64,000 nt of DNA from Psychromonas algarum (GTDB lineage Bacteria > Pseudomonadota > Gammaproteobacteria > Enterobacterales > Psychromonadaceae). This document shows positions 1-10,103 of the stretch, piece after piece. Numbering within the stretch: position 1 is the first letter of the stretch; every line of letters starts with the position of its first letter. The position numbers and the translations under genes are program-made. The stretch is taken from positions 248,001-312,000 of the forward strand of contig NZ_SNUW01000003.1 in assembly GCF_004376845.1 (NCBI RefSeq). Reading direction: 5' to 3'. The notes beneath the pieces are model-generated. The model did not search any database. It was given only the letters and a program-made list of their open reading frames with translations, and had not been told where the DNA came from.

Positions 1-9
1 TAAACTATA

Positions 10-951
10 TTAGTTAATCTTTGCTTCTGCTTTTTTTAATTCAGCGTGTTGAAGTTGAGTTTGGATTGCTTTTAAATCAAGTAATGCATATTTATATTCA
101 ATAAAGTCTTGTACGTTTGCAGCTAAACTCAATTTCAAATAATAGATCCCTTGATTAATATTATTATGATTAATATGCCAGTGCGCTAAATAATAATAAG
201 CTTCACAAAGGCGCTGTGCTAATTCTTCATTGGTAGTAATTCCATTAGATATGTTTTCGAAAAATGCTTGCTCTGATATTTTTCCATTCATAACATCAAC
301 AATCCCCCACGCAAAATTGCTATTATCTGCGGGAGCTTGTGCAGATTTTAATTGTTCCGTAGCTAATTGTGGATCAACCTTGTAATCAATTAAATAACGC
401 CATAAAACACGATAAGGATCTGTTTTGTCTAAAGCATAAAAACGTTCTATATCTTCTTTTGCAGCATCATAACGTCCAACAAGTGACAGACCTACGGCAC
501 GGTGTAGGTAACTAAATTGAACATCATCAGAAAGCTCAATGGCAGAATCAAATGCTTCAAATGCTTCATCATAAGCCTCCCCCATCAATAAATACAAACC
601 TAAGGAATTATAAGCTTCTGCAAAAGTAGGATCTAATTGAATGGCTTGACTAAAATCAAAACGACTATGTGCACTTAAGCCCATACGATCGTAAATTAAA
701 CCACGTTCATATAATAAGATAGCCCGCTGCTTATTATCAACATTACTTTTATCTGCAATAAGTTGATTAATACGTAATAAATTTACTTCATCTTGATAAG
801 ATGCTTTTAGTGGAACTGGGAGTGGAAAAAATAAACTACCGGATCTCATTGCCGATGAATTATCTTGATCATTTTGGCTAGAATGACTCGAACATGCAGT
901 GAGTACTATAAAAGACAGGACTACTATTAATTTATTAAAAGATGATTGCAT
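10..951 (-). CDS. nlpI: Lipoprotein NlpI, TPR protein
   Basis: The 313-residue product begins with a lipoprotein signal peptide whose lipobox L-T-A-C places the acylated Cys at residue 20. Tetratricopeptide repeats follow at about residues 60-170, including the typical A-x-x-x-x-G-x-x-x pattern. NlpI is an outer-membrane lipoprotein that acts as an adaptor for peptidoglycan hydrolases and the Prc protease in Escherichia coli; that role is known for the family and not visible here. The length is close to that of the E. coli protein (294 residues). An AGGG ribosome site precedes the ATG. It is separated from secF by a terminator, so it is probably transcribed alone. The match rests on the overall TPR lipoprotein pattern, and I am fairly sure of it. 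Confidence 0.87.
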   Translation of the reverse strand: MQSSFNKLIVVLSFIVLTACSSHSSQNDQDNSSAMRSGSLFFPLPVPLKASYQDEVNLLRINQLIADKSNVDNKQRAILLYERGLIYDRMGLSAHSRFDFSQAIQLDPTFAEAYNSLGLYLLMGEAYDEAFEAFDSAIELSDDVQFSYLHRAVGLSLVGRYDAAKEDIERFYALDKTDPYRVLWRYLIDYKVDPQLATEQLKSAQAPADNSNFAWGIVDVMNGKISEQAFFENISNGITTNEELAQRLCEAYYYLAHWHINHNNINQGIYYLKLSLAANVQDFIEYKYALLDLKAIQTQLQHAELKKAEAKIN

Positions 952-1033
952 TATTAAACCCTTATAAATAAGAGATTTAAGAGTGTACTATATCCTCGAT
1001 AATGTAAAGTTTTAGGCTTCATATTCACAAATT

Positions 1034-1060
1034 AAACCAATCACATTAAATATGTTCTCT
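1034..1060. repeat. Solitary end of a MITE-like repeat
   Basis: The stretch reading ACCAATCACATTAAATA matches the terminal part of the longer repeat copies at 12465-12600 and 61788-61949. Only this end is recognisable here, so it is probably a decayed or truncated copy in the nlpI-secF intergenic region. Confidence 0.45.
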
Positions 1061-1080
1061 TTAGTTTTATTTCAGATATA

Positions 1081-1105
1081 AAAAAGCACTGCAGAGCAGT
1101 GCTTT
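1081..1105 (-). terminator. Intrinsic terminator after secF
   Basis: A perfect 10-bp stem (AAAGCACTGC with its complement) closes a 3-nt loop. On the minus strand it is followed by a T-rich tail. It lies about 30 bp after the secF stop and should end the secDF transcript. Confidence 0.85.
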
Positions 1106-1133
1106 AAATAAATTTAGTTATTGAAAAGAGAAT

Positions 1134-2081
1134 TTACATTAGTGGATCTTGATCTGCGCCTTCTTTTTCAACCACTTCAGGGATCATATGTTCACGAGAA
1201 ATACCTAGTTTAATCGCCAGAGCACTCGCTACATAGATAGATGAATAAGTACCTACACCAACCCCTATCAATAATGCAGTTGCAAAACCATGAATCAACG
1301 CTCCACCAACAACAAATAATGAAATTAATACAAAAATAGTTGTACCAGATGTAATAATTGTTCTGCTTAATGTTTGCGTCAATGATTGGTTTACAATTTC
1401 CTCAGGCGTTGCTGTTGCAATCAAACGAAAGTTTTCACGAATACGGTCAAATACAACAATCGTATCATTTAATGAATAACCAACAACAGCAAGTAAGGCG
1501 GCAAGTACCGTCAAATCAAACTCTATTTGGAATAGTGAAAACACACCCAAAGTAATAATGATATCGTGAGCTAGAGCCAATACAGACCCCATTGCTAAAC
1601 GCCATTCAAAACGCATACTTACGTATAACATGATACAAACAAGCGCTATAATGATAGCTAAGCCACCATTTTCTGCTAATTCGGCACCAACGTTAGGTCC
1701 AACAAACTCAATTCGACGCATATCCACGTTGCCAAAATCCGCAGCGTTTAATGCATTTAAAACTTGATTACCGATAGTTTGGCCTTTAACACCTTCACGA
1801 GGAGCTAAACGTACCATAACTTCATGACTACTACCAAAATGCTGTACAACAGCATCAGGAAACTCAGCAGCAGCTAATGTTTCACGTAAATCAGTTAAGT
1901 TAGCAGGTTGATCAAAACCAACCTCAATTAATGTACCGCCAGTAAAATCTAATCCCCAATTTAACCATTTAGTACTTAACGACCCTAATGAAATAACAAT
2001 TAACAATATTGAAAACCAAGTTGCTGGTTTTGCATATTTCATGAAGTCAATTGTTTGCTTCGATTTGATTAATTCAAACAT
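1134..2081 (-). CDS. secF: Protein translocase subunit SecF
   Basis: This 315-residue inner-membrane protein is the SecF half of the SecDF complex, which uses the proton gradient to help pull proteins through SecYEG. A first membrane segment at about residues 20-40 is followed by the SecF signature W-G-L-D-F-T-G-G-T at about 42-50. Five more membrane segments lie in the C-terminal half, with the conserved G-Y-S-L-N-D-T-I-V-V-F-D-R-I-R-E-N motif at about 201-217. It follows secD by 12 bp in the same direction, so the two are cotranscribed, and it ends at a strong terminator. The length is normal for the family. Confidence 0.97.
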   Translation of the reverse strand: MFELIKSKQTIDFMKYAKPATWFSILLIVISLGSLSTKWLNWGLDFTGGTLIEVGFDQPANLTDLRETLAAAEFPDAVVQHFGSSHEVMVRLAPREGVKGQTIGNQVLNALNAADFGNVDMRRIEFVGPNVGAELAENGGLAIIIALVCIMLYVSMRFEWRLAMGSVLALAHDIIITLGVFSLFQIEFDLTVLAALLAVVGYSLNDTIVVFDRIRENFRLIATATPEEIVNQSLTQTLSRTIITSGTTIFVLISLFVVGGALIHGFATALLIGVGVGTYSSIYVASALAIKLGISREHMIPEVVEKEGADQDPLM

Positions 2082-2093
2082 ATTTTACCCAGC

Positions 2094-3956
2094 TTATATT
2101 GAAAGTTTTTTAATATCATTACGTCCACCCCATAGTGCATTAACAATCGCACGAGTACCGAAGATAGAAGTAAACATTGAAGTTAAGATACCAATTGCAA
2201 GTGTGACCGCAAAGCCTTTAACAGGACCAGTACCCACTGCGAACAAGATAACAGCAGTGATAAAGGTAGTGATATTAGCGTCTGCAATGGTAGACAATGC
2301 ATTTGAATAACCTTCATTAATGGCACGCTGAATTGATTTTCCGGCTTTTAATTCTTCACGAATACGTTCAAAAATAAGTACGTTAGCATCAACCGCCATA
2401 CCAATAGTTAATACAATACCCGCAATACCAGGTAACGTTAACGTAGCCCCTGGAATCATCGACATTAAACCAACGATCATAACAATATTAAATATCAATG
2501 CTGTATTGGCAACGACACCAAATTTACGGTAATAAACAAACATGAATAGAACAACAGCAAGCAAACCATAAACCATTGCTTTAATACCATTATCGATATT
2601 TTGCTGACCTAAGCTTGGACCAATCGTACGTTCTTCAACGATTTGAATCGGTGCTGTTAATGCACCTGCACGTAATAATAAGGCTAAGTTGTGTGCTTCA
2701 GCTGCATTGTCTAAGCCAGTAATGCGGAAACTACGACCTAATTGAGCTTGAATTGTTGCAACATTAGCAACTTCAATACGTTTTTCAGTTTCAGCTTTAC
2801 CATTGGCTTTCTTTTTACCCGTTGGCATATATTCGATAAATAATGTAGCCATTGGTTTACCAATATTGTCTTTAGTAAAGCGAGACATTTTACTGCCACC
2901 TTTAGAATCTAAAGAAATATTTACCTGCGCACGTCCATATTCGTCTGCTCCCGATTGTGCATCAACAATATGGTTACCCGTTAAGATGATCTTTTTCTTA
3001 ATCACAACAGGACGGCCACTACGTTCTTTGTAAATAATAGAAGAGGCAGGAATGCGTCCTGATAATGCATCTGACACATCAGTTTCAGAGTCAACAGGGT
3101 GAAATTCTAACGTTGCTGTTGCACCTAAAATTTCTTTTGCTCGAGCGGTATCTTGAATACCTGGTAACTCAACCACAATACGGTCAAGACCTTGACGTTG
3201 AACCAATGGTTCAGCAACACCTAATTCATTAACACGATTACGTAAAATACTTAAATTTTGTTGTAATGCATCTTCCTTAGATGATTTTAATTTTTCTTCG
3301 GTCATTGCCACGGTTAAATAAAATACACCACTGCTTTCTTTTTCTTGGAAAGAATAACCTGGATTAATAGGTTTTAAGTAATCAACCGCATTATTTAAAA
3401 TATCTTGAGATGTAAAACGAAGTACAACGCCCGTTGCAGAAGTATCTTTTTCAATACCACGAAAACGAATTTTTTGCTCACGTAACTCTGCACGTAAGTC
3501 TTGTACCATTTGATCTTGTTCTTTACTGATCGCTTCGTCCATGTCCACTTCCATTAAGAAATGTACACCACCACGAAGATCTAGGCCTAATTTAAGAGGA
3601 CTACCACCAATGGATTCTAACCATCCAGGTGTTGAAGGCGCTAAGTTTAAAGCGGTTACAAAGCCATCGCCTATTTGTGAGCTAATTGTTTCACGCGCAA
3701 TTAATTGATCTTCACTAGAAGAAAGTCGAACTAATATTTGGCCATTCTCTAATATGGTTGATTTAGGAGAAATGTCTGCTTGTTTAAGAATGTCTTGTAC
3801 TTTGTCTAAAGTAGATAATTCAACTTTAGCACCACGAGTAGCAGAAACTTGTACGGCAGGGTCTTCACCATAAAGATTTGGAGCAGCATAAACTAGAGTC
3901 AATAATACGATAAACCCTAGTAGCAAATACTTCCAAAGAGGATATTTATTTAACAC
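2094..3956 (-). CDS. secD: Protein translocase subunit SecD
   Basis: SecD is the large partner of SecF in the Sec translocon accessory complex. The 620-residue product has an N-terminal membrane anchor at about residues 8-26, a large periplasmic part containing the [10 protein letters not shown] motif near residue 120, and a C-terminal block of membrane segments with [16 protein letters not shown] near 530. The length matches E. coli SecD (615). The gene lies between yajC and secF, the usual yajC-secD-secF order. A terminator-like hairpin sits in the gap before it, which may lower its expression relative to yajC. Confidence 0.97.
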   Translation of the reverse strand: MLNKYPLWKYLLLGFIVLLTLVYAAPNLYGEDPAVQVSATRGAKVELSTLDKVQDILKQADISPKSTILENGQILVRLSSSEDQLIARETISSQIGDGFVTALNLAPSTPGWLESIGGSPLKLGLDLRGGVHFLMEVDMDEAISKEQDQMVQDLRAELREQKIRFRGIEKDTSATGVVLRFTSQDILNNAVDYLKPINPGYSFQEKESSGVFYLTVAMTEEKLKSSKEDALQQNLSILRNRVNELGVAEPLVQRQGLDRIVVELPGIQDTARAKEILGATATLEFHPVDSETDVSDALSGRIPASSIIYKERSGRPVVIKKKIILTGNHIVDAQSGADEYGRAQVNISLDSKGGSKMSRFTKDNIGKPMATLFIEYMPTGKKKANGKAETEKRIEVANVATIQAQLGRSFRITGLDNAAEAHNLALLLRAGALTAPIQIVEERTIGPSLGQQNIDNGIKAMVYGLLAVVLFMFVYYRKFGVVANTALIFNIVMIVGLMSMIPGATLTLPGIAGIVLTIGMAVDANVLIFERIREELKAGKSIQRAINEGYSNALSTIADANITTFITAVILFAVGTGPVKGFAVTLAIGILTSMFTSIFGTRAIVNALWGGRNDIKKLSI

Positions 3957-3987
3957 GATAATGTCCTTTATTTAACGCTAAAGGCAA

Positions 3988-4011
3988 TAAAAAAGGCAGG
4001 AAACCCTGCCT
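3988..4011 (-). terminator. Terminator-like hairpin between yajC and secD
   Basis: The stem AGGCAGG / CCTGCCT encloses a 4-nt loop and is followed on the minus strand by a run of six T. It lies just after yajC and upstream of secD, inside what is usually a continuous operon. It could end part of the transcripts, or secD may have its own promoter. Confidence 0.7.
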
Positions 4012-4018
4012 ATTTTAT

Positions 4019-4354
4019 TTAGATTGATTTAAGCGTACCTTTAGGTAGCACAGCTGTAATGAAGTCTTTTTTGATTGCGATAATGTTATTTTCGCTTAGT
4101 TCTAGTTGAACGTAGTCATTTTCATCACTAATTTTAGCAACACGGCCGATCACGCCACCAGTTGTTAATACTTCATCATTTTTACCGATATTATCCATTA
4201 GGTTTTTATGTTCTTTTGTACGACGCGCTTGTGGGCGGTAAATCATAAAATAGAAAATTGCACCAAAAACAACCAACATAAAAATCATTGACATGCCACT
4301 GTCGGCAGGAGCGCCTTCTGCAGCTGCATGTGCTTGAGAGATAAATAAACTCAT
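4019..4354 (-). CDS. yajC: Preprotein translocase subunit YajC
   Basis: This 111-residue protein has the YajC layout: a short N-terminus, one membrane helix at about residues 21-39 ending in F-Y-F-M-I-Y-R-P-Q, and a basic cytosolic domain with the conserved G-D/N-E-V-L-T-x-G-G motif (here K-N-D-E-V-L-T-T-G-G-V-I-G, about 59-71). YajC associates with SecDF in the inner membrane. It precedes secD and follows tgt on the same strand, the standard order queA-tgt-yajC-secD-secF. Family and context agree, so the call is secure. Confidence 0.96.
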   Translation of the reverse strand: MSLFISQAHAAAEGAPADSGMSMIFMLVVFGAIFYFMIYRPQARRTKEHKNLMDNIGKNDEVLTTGGVIGRVAKISDENDYVQLELSENNIIAIKKDFITAVLPKGTLKSI

Positions 4355-4404
4355 GTTATATCCTTTATTGTATAAAAATTAAACTGTGTAATAGTATTTT
4401 GTTA

Positions 4405-5580
<1,176 letters not shown>

Positions 5581-5609
5581 TTAAACTCATTGTTAAATTA
5601 AGTTTTGAC

Positions 5610-6665
5610 CTAGCTTTTGTTATTGATTTTTTTAGTTAAAAACATCGCGTCGCCATAACTAAAAAATCGATATTTTTGTGCAATTGCAGTTTGGTATGCT
5701 TTATCGATATTTTCTTTGCCTGAGAATGCACTTACTAACATCAATAGAGTTGATTCAGATAAATGGAAATTAGTGACCATGGCATCAACCACTTGAAACT
5801 CATAACCAGGATAGATAAAAATACTGGTCTCAGAAAAAAACGGAGCTAAAGGAAAGCCTTTAGCTAACGTCACACTGGCAGCACTTTCAACTGAGCGAAC
5901 TGAAGTGGTACCGACAGCAATAACTCGCCCGCCTGAAGCTTTGGTTTTAATAATTTTATCAATGACTTCTTGAGAAACTTCTGCGTACTCACTGTGCATT
6001 TGATGATCGAGTATATTATCAACTTTAACTGGCTGAAAAGTGCCTGCCCCAACATGCAAAGTAACAAACGCAAAATCTGCTCCTTTCGCTGCCAGTTTAT
6101 CTAGAATAGTTTGATCAAAATGTAAACCCGCAGTCGGGGCTGCAACCGCACCGGGATTTTTATTGTAAACCGTTTGATAACGCTCTTTATCAGCATCTTC
6201 ATCTGGTCTATCAATATAAGGTGGCAGTGGCATATGACCAATACGCTCTAATATTTGCAATACAGTTTCATCGCTTTCAACTTTGATTTCAAATAAAGGA
6301 CCTTGGCGTTGCACCATGATTGCATTAACATCATTCTCTAATAACAATGCACAACCTGGTTTAGGCGATTTAGAGCTACGTACATGAGCAAGAAAAGAGA
6401 TTTCATCTAGAACACGTTCAACTAAAACTTCAATTTTTCCACCGGTTTCTTTAGTACCAAATAACCGAGCTGGAATAACGCGTGTATCATTAAAAATAAG
6501 TAGATCATTCTCATTAACCAATTCAACAATATCAGTAAAGTTCAAATGGCTTAATTGTCCTGAATTCGCTTCTAATGAAAGTAAACGACTATTCGAACGT
6601 TCAGGCATAGGATAACGCGCAATCAATTCCTCAGGGAGATGGAAAGAAAAATCAGCTACTTTCAT
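5610..6665 (-). CDS. queA: S-adenosylmethionine:tRNA ribosyltransferase-isomerase QueA
   Basis: QueA transfers and isomerises the ribose of S-adenosylmethionine onto preQ1 in tRNA, giving epoxyqueuosine. The 351-residue sequence starts with the typical D-F-S-F-x-L-P-E-E-L-I-A, carries [10 protein letters not shown] near residue 58 and A-A-P-T-A-G-L-H-F near 175, with the C-terminal [14 protein letters not shown] near 297. All are QueA hallmarks, and the length is normal. It is the first gene of the queA-tgt group, with a gap of about 80 bp before tgt. Confidence 0.98.
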   Translation of the reverse strand: MKVADFSFHLPEELIARYPMPERSNSRLLSLEANSGQLSHLNFTDIVELVNENDLLIFNDTRVIPARLFGTKETGGKIEVLVERVLDEISFLAHVRSSKSPKPGCALLLENDVNAIMVQRQGPLFEIKVESDETVLQILERIGHMPLPPYIDRPDEDADKERYQTVYNKNPGAVAAPTAGLHFDQTILDKLAAKGADFAFVTLHVGAGTFQPVKVDNILDHQMHSEYAEVSQEVIDKIIKTKASGGRVIAVGTTSVRSVESAASVTLAKGFPLAPFFSETSIFIYPGYEFQVVDAMVTNFHLSESTLLMLVSAFSGKENIDKAYQTAIAQKYRFFSYGDAMFLTKKINNKS

Positions 6666-6754
6666 AAGGTACTTCCAGCTAAAATAAAACGCGCAGTATA
6701 CCTGATGCTATATAGGCTGCAAAGGTTTGTCCTATAAATGAAAGCATGTATATG

Positions 6755-6791
6755 AAAAAAGCAGAGATCTATAAATTCAGCTCTGCTTTTT
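6755..6791 (-). terminator. Terminator after phoU
   Basis: An 11-bp stem, AAAAAGCAGAG with its complement, encloses a 14-nt loop, with T-rich tails on both strands. It closes the pst-phoU operon on the minus strand, between phoU and queA. Confidence 0.8.
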
Positions 6792-6816
6792 CTTTCTATA
6801 AAACTGAATAACAGTA

Positions 6817-7521
6817 TTAATTTATCAATGCGTTTATCTCTTCTTCTGTTGCATGGCGTACATCAACACCTTTTACTAAATAAACAATTTGCTCACAAAT
6901 ATTCTGGCAACGGTCGCCAATTCGCTCAATAGAGCGTGCAGACGCTAATACTTTAAGTACAAAAGGAACTGAGCGAGGATCTTCCATCATAAAGGTCATT
7001 AATTCACGAAGAATACTTTCATATTGGCGATTTACTTTTTTATCTTCATTATGAACAGCAATAGCCGCATGCAGATCTAAACGAGTAAAAGCATCTAATG
7101 CATTATGTAACATTTTAGAGACTATTTGCCCCATATTTTCTAAACCAATTAAAGAAGGGACTTTTTGACCATGGTTTTCAATAACCATTTTGGCAATAGA
7201 GGTAACGCTATCCCCTACTCTTTCCAATTCAGTGACTGTTTTCATAATGGTTAAGATTAGACGTAAATCACTCGCTGCAGGTTGGCGTTTAGCAATAATA
7301 CGAGAGCAATCTTGATCAACCGTTGTTTCAAATTGATTAACTTCATTATCTTTTATAATAACCTTACGCGCTAACTCAATATCATTTTCAGCCATTGCAC
7401 TTAATGCATCCATTAGCTGTTGTTCAATCAACCCCCCCATTTGCATCACTTGATTACGCACGTTTTCCAATTCATTATTAAATTGACCTGAAATATGACG
7501 GCTTAAATTTAAGTTTTCCAT
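6817..7521 (-). CDS. phoU: Phosphate signalling protein PhoU
   Basis: PhoU is a cytoplasmic helical protein that links the Pst transporter to the PhoR kinase and represses the Pho regulon when phosphate is plentiful. The 234-residue product shows two copies of the PhoU helical bundle, each with the metal-binding E-R-V/I-G-D motif: E-L-E-R-V-G-D-S near residue 94 and I-E-R-I-G-D-R-C near 198. The length matches the family. It is the last gene of pstC-pstA-pstB-phoU, 13 bp after pstB. The phoR-phoB pair it would work with is at about 54.8-56.8 kb. Confidence 0.97.
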   Translation of the reverse strand: MENLNLSRHISGQFNNELENVRNQVMQMGGLIEQQLMDALSAMAENDIELARKVIIKDNEVNQFETTVDQDCSRIIAKRQPAASDLRLILTIMKTVTELERVGDSVTSIAKMVIENHGQKVPSLIGLENMGQIVSKMLHNALDAFTRLDLHAAIAVHNEDKKVNRQYESILRELMTFMMEDPRSVPFVLKVLASARSIERIGDRCQNICEQIVYLVKGVDVRHATEEEINALIN

Positions 7522-7534
7522 TTTATTTCCTCAA

Positions 7535-8347
7535 TTAACCGTAACGGCCTGTAATGTAATCTTCGGTTTGTTTTTGTTTTGGTGTTGTAAATAAGGTATT
7601 AGTATCTGAATATTCAATTAATTTACCCATATACATAAAAGCAGTTTGATCCGATACTCGAGCGGCTTGTTGCATATTATGAGTAACAATCACCACAGTA
7701 AATTTTTGCTTAAGCTCAGTGATCAACTCTTCAATGGTTAATGTTGAGATAGGATCCAACGCAGAGGTGGGCTCATCTAACAATAACACTTCAGGTCCAA
7801 TAGCGATTGCACGAGCAATTACTAAACGTTGTTGCTGACCGCCGGATAAACCAAATGCATTATCGTGTAATCGATCTTTCACTTCATTCCAAAGTGCTGC
7901 ACCACGTAAAGAGCTTTCACATGCTTCATCTAATGTACGGCGGTCATTAATACCTTGTAAACGTAAGCCATAAACGACATTTTCATAAATTGATTTAGGA
8001 AATGGATTAGGACGTTGGAATACCATGCCAATGCGACGACGTAATGAGGCAACATCTACGGATTTATCATAAATATTAATACCTTGTAACTCAATATTAC
8101 CGTCGACCTTACAAAGGTCTACTAAGTCATTCATTCTATTAATGCAACGCAATAATGTTGATTTACCACAACCAGAAGGTCCAATAAATGCCGTGACTTT
8201 TCCCTTTGGGATTTTCATAGAAACATTATATAAAGCTTGTTTATCACCGTAATAAAGATTTAAATTTTTAATTTCTAAAGCTGTATTGTCAGCGCTTAAG
8301 CTTGCAAGATCTTCACCTTTCGGGTTTAAATTGGATAAATCAATCAT
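7535..8347 (-). CDS. pstB: Phosphate ABC transporter ATPase PstB
   Basis: This is the ATP-hydrolysing subunit of the high-affinity phosphate importer. The 270-residue protein contains Walker [10 protein letters not shown] near residues 56-64, the ABC signature L-S-G-G-Q-Q-Q-R near 167, Walker [13 protein letters not shown] near 187 and the switch histidine in V-T-H-N-M near 222. It also has [12 protein letters not shown], which is typical of PstB. It is preceded by pstA with an 80-bp gap and followed closely by phoU. Confidence 0.98.
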   Translation of the reverse strand: MIDLSNLNPKGEDLASLSADNTALEIKNLNLYYGDKQALYNVSMKIPKGKVTAFIGPSGCGKSTLLRCINRMNDLVDLCKVDGNIELQGINIYDKSVDVASLRRRIGMVFQRPNPFPKSIYENVVYGLRLQGINDRRTLDEACESSLRGAALWNEVKDRLHDNAFGLSGGQQQRLVIARAIAIGPEVLLLDEPTSALDPISTLTIEELITELKQKFTVVIVTHNMQQAARVSDQTAFMYMGKLIEYSDTNTLFTTPKQKQTEDYITGRYG

Positions 8348-8427
8348 TGTCTTTCCTAATCTGAGTCACACATCAATGTGTATGCTTTATTAATATCTAA
8401 TATATTGCTATTCATTTTTTAACTATA

Positions 8428-10086
8428 TTAATGCTCTAGCGAACGGTATTTTTCACGTAAATTATTACGGATTGAAATAGCAGCTAAATTCAAACCAATA
8501 ATAACAGTTACTAATAAAAATGAAGTGGCATAAACTAATGGACGTGCTGCTTCTACGTTTGGACTTTGGAAGCCAACATCATAAATATGAAAGCCAAGGT
8601 GCATAAACTTTCTATCTAGATGTAAATAAGGGAAGTTTCCATCTAGAGGCAATGTTGGGGCCATTTTCACTACACCCACTAACATTAAAGGCGCCACCTC
8701 TCCTGCTGCGCGAGCAACCGCGAGGATTAACCCCGTCATGATAGCAGGACTTGCCATTGGAATAACAATACGCCATAACGTTTCAGATTTTGTTGCTCCT
8801 AATGCTAATGAGCCTTCTCGTAATGTGCTCGGTATACGACTCAAGCCTTCTTCCGTAGAAACAATAACAACTGGCAAGGTTAAAATAGCCAATGTAAGTG
8901 CCGACCATAAAACACCAGGCGAACCAAATGTAGGGGCAGGTAAAGCCTCTGGATAAAATAGCTGATCAATACTGCCACCTAAAATATACACAAAGAACCC
9001 TAGACCAAATACACCGTAAACAATGGAAGGAACACCAGCTAAGTTAATAACTGCAATTCGTATAAATTTTGTAATACTGTTTTTGGCAGCATATTCATGC
9101 AAGTAAATCGCCGCTATAACACCAAATGGAGTCACAATAACGGCCATTAACATCACCATAAAAACAGTACCAAAAATAGCTGGGAAAACACCACCTTCTG
9201 TATTCGCTTCACGAGGGTCACTACTTACAAATTTATAAACTTGGTGAAACCAATGTCCAATTTTTTGTGTTAACGTCATATTGTTGGGTTGATAAAAATC
9301 CAAAATATACGAGAGAGGCATAGTCACTAAGCGCCCTGTCATATCTTTCACCACAACACTGTCACGTTTAGCTTGTTCACGATAATCAAATAACTCTGTT
9401 TCTAATGCTAAATATTCATTTTGTAATTGTTCACTTTGCCCTTTAAGTTCAAGCTGCTTTTTATCAGTTAATTTTCCATCGAGTTGTAGTTTACGCTCTT
9501 GCAAACGAATACGTTCTAATTCGTAATTAATACGCCCTATTTCGCCAGATAATAAATCATCTTCTTTAGAGCGTAATGCAAGTGCTCGCTCAAGACGCTC
9601 ACTAAGCTCTCTGACTAAACCATTTGGCTTAATATCAAGTGCTTGACCATTAACTTTGATCCCATCGATATAACCATAAAAGTTACCGTTTTTTGTACGT
9701 TCAAAAACAACAATATTATCTGCAACCGTTGTAGATTTGATACTTGTTTCAAGGATCCACTGAAAATCTAAATCAACATATTCTCGATTACCAATTTTTA
9801 TTAAAAAACGATCTAATGAATCTGGTTTATTTTCTAATCCCTTTATACCTGCAGAAATTAATTGCTCTTTTAATACATGTTCAGTGTCATAAATCTCACC
9901 GATTAACGTTGATTGATGCCCATCTTCCACTTGCATAGAAAATTCATAAACAGTGGCAGGCCAGAAAAAACTAAGACCTCTCCAGCCTATTAATATAAAC
10001 AATCCCAACACTGCAATTAAACTTAAACTTACCGCACCACCTGTCATCCAAATCCACGGAGTGCCTGACTTAAACCATTTACCCAT
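8428..10086 (-). CDS. pstA: Phosphate ABC transporter permease PstA, long form
   Basis: PstA is one of the two membrane subunits of the phosphate importer. The C-terminal half (about residues 300-545) is the permease domain with the coupling loop G-S-L-A-L-G-A-T-K near 427 and A-R-A-A-G-E-V-A-P-L-M near 460. The protein is 552 residues, almost twice E. coli PstA (296). The extra part lies between the first membrane helix (about 15-35) and the rest, is predicted periplasmic, and includes a charged Leu/Glu/Arg-rich stretch at about 165-245 that looks like a coiled coil. Similar long forms are known in Vibrio and Shewanella relatives. It starts 17 bp after pstC. Confidence 0.93.
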   Translation of the reverse strand: MGKWFKSGTPWIWMTGGAVSLSLIAVLGLFILIGWRGLSFFWPATVYEFSMQVEDGHQSTLIGEIYDTEHVLKEQLISAGIKGLENKPDSLDRFLIKIGNREYVDLDFQWILETSIKSTTVADNIVVFERTKNGNFYGYIDGIKVNGQALDIKPNGLVRELSERLERALALRSKEDDLLSGEIGRINYELERIRLQERKLQLDGKLTDKKQLELKGQSEQLQNEYLALETELFDYREQAKRDSVVVKDMTGRLVTMPLSYILDFYQPNNMTLTQKIGHWFHQVYKFVSSDPREANTEGGVFPAIFGTVFMVMLMAVIVTPFGVIAAIYLHEYAAKNSITKFIRIAVINLAGVPSIVYGVFGLGFFVYILGGSIDQLFYPEALPAPTFGSPGVLWSALTLAILTLPVVIVSTEEGLSRIPSTLREGSLALGATKSETLWRIVIPMASPAIMTGLILAVARAAGEVAPLMLVGVVKMAPTLPLDGNFPYLHLDRKFMHLGFHIYDVGFQSPNVEAARPLVYATSFLLVTVIIGLNLAAISIRNNLREKYRSLEH

Positions 10087-10103
10087 AACAATTAACTCCC
10101 TAT

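Noticed and set aside
2041-2310. Plus-strand open frame opposite secD and secF
   Set aside because: It overlaps two certain genes in the antisense direction and shows no family features.
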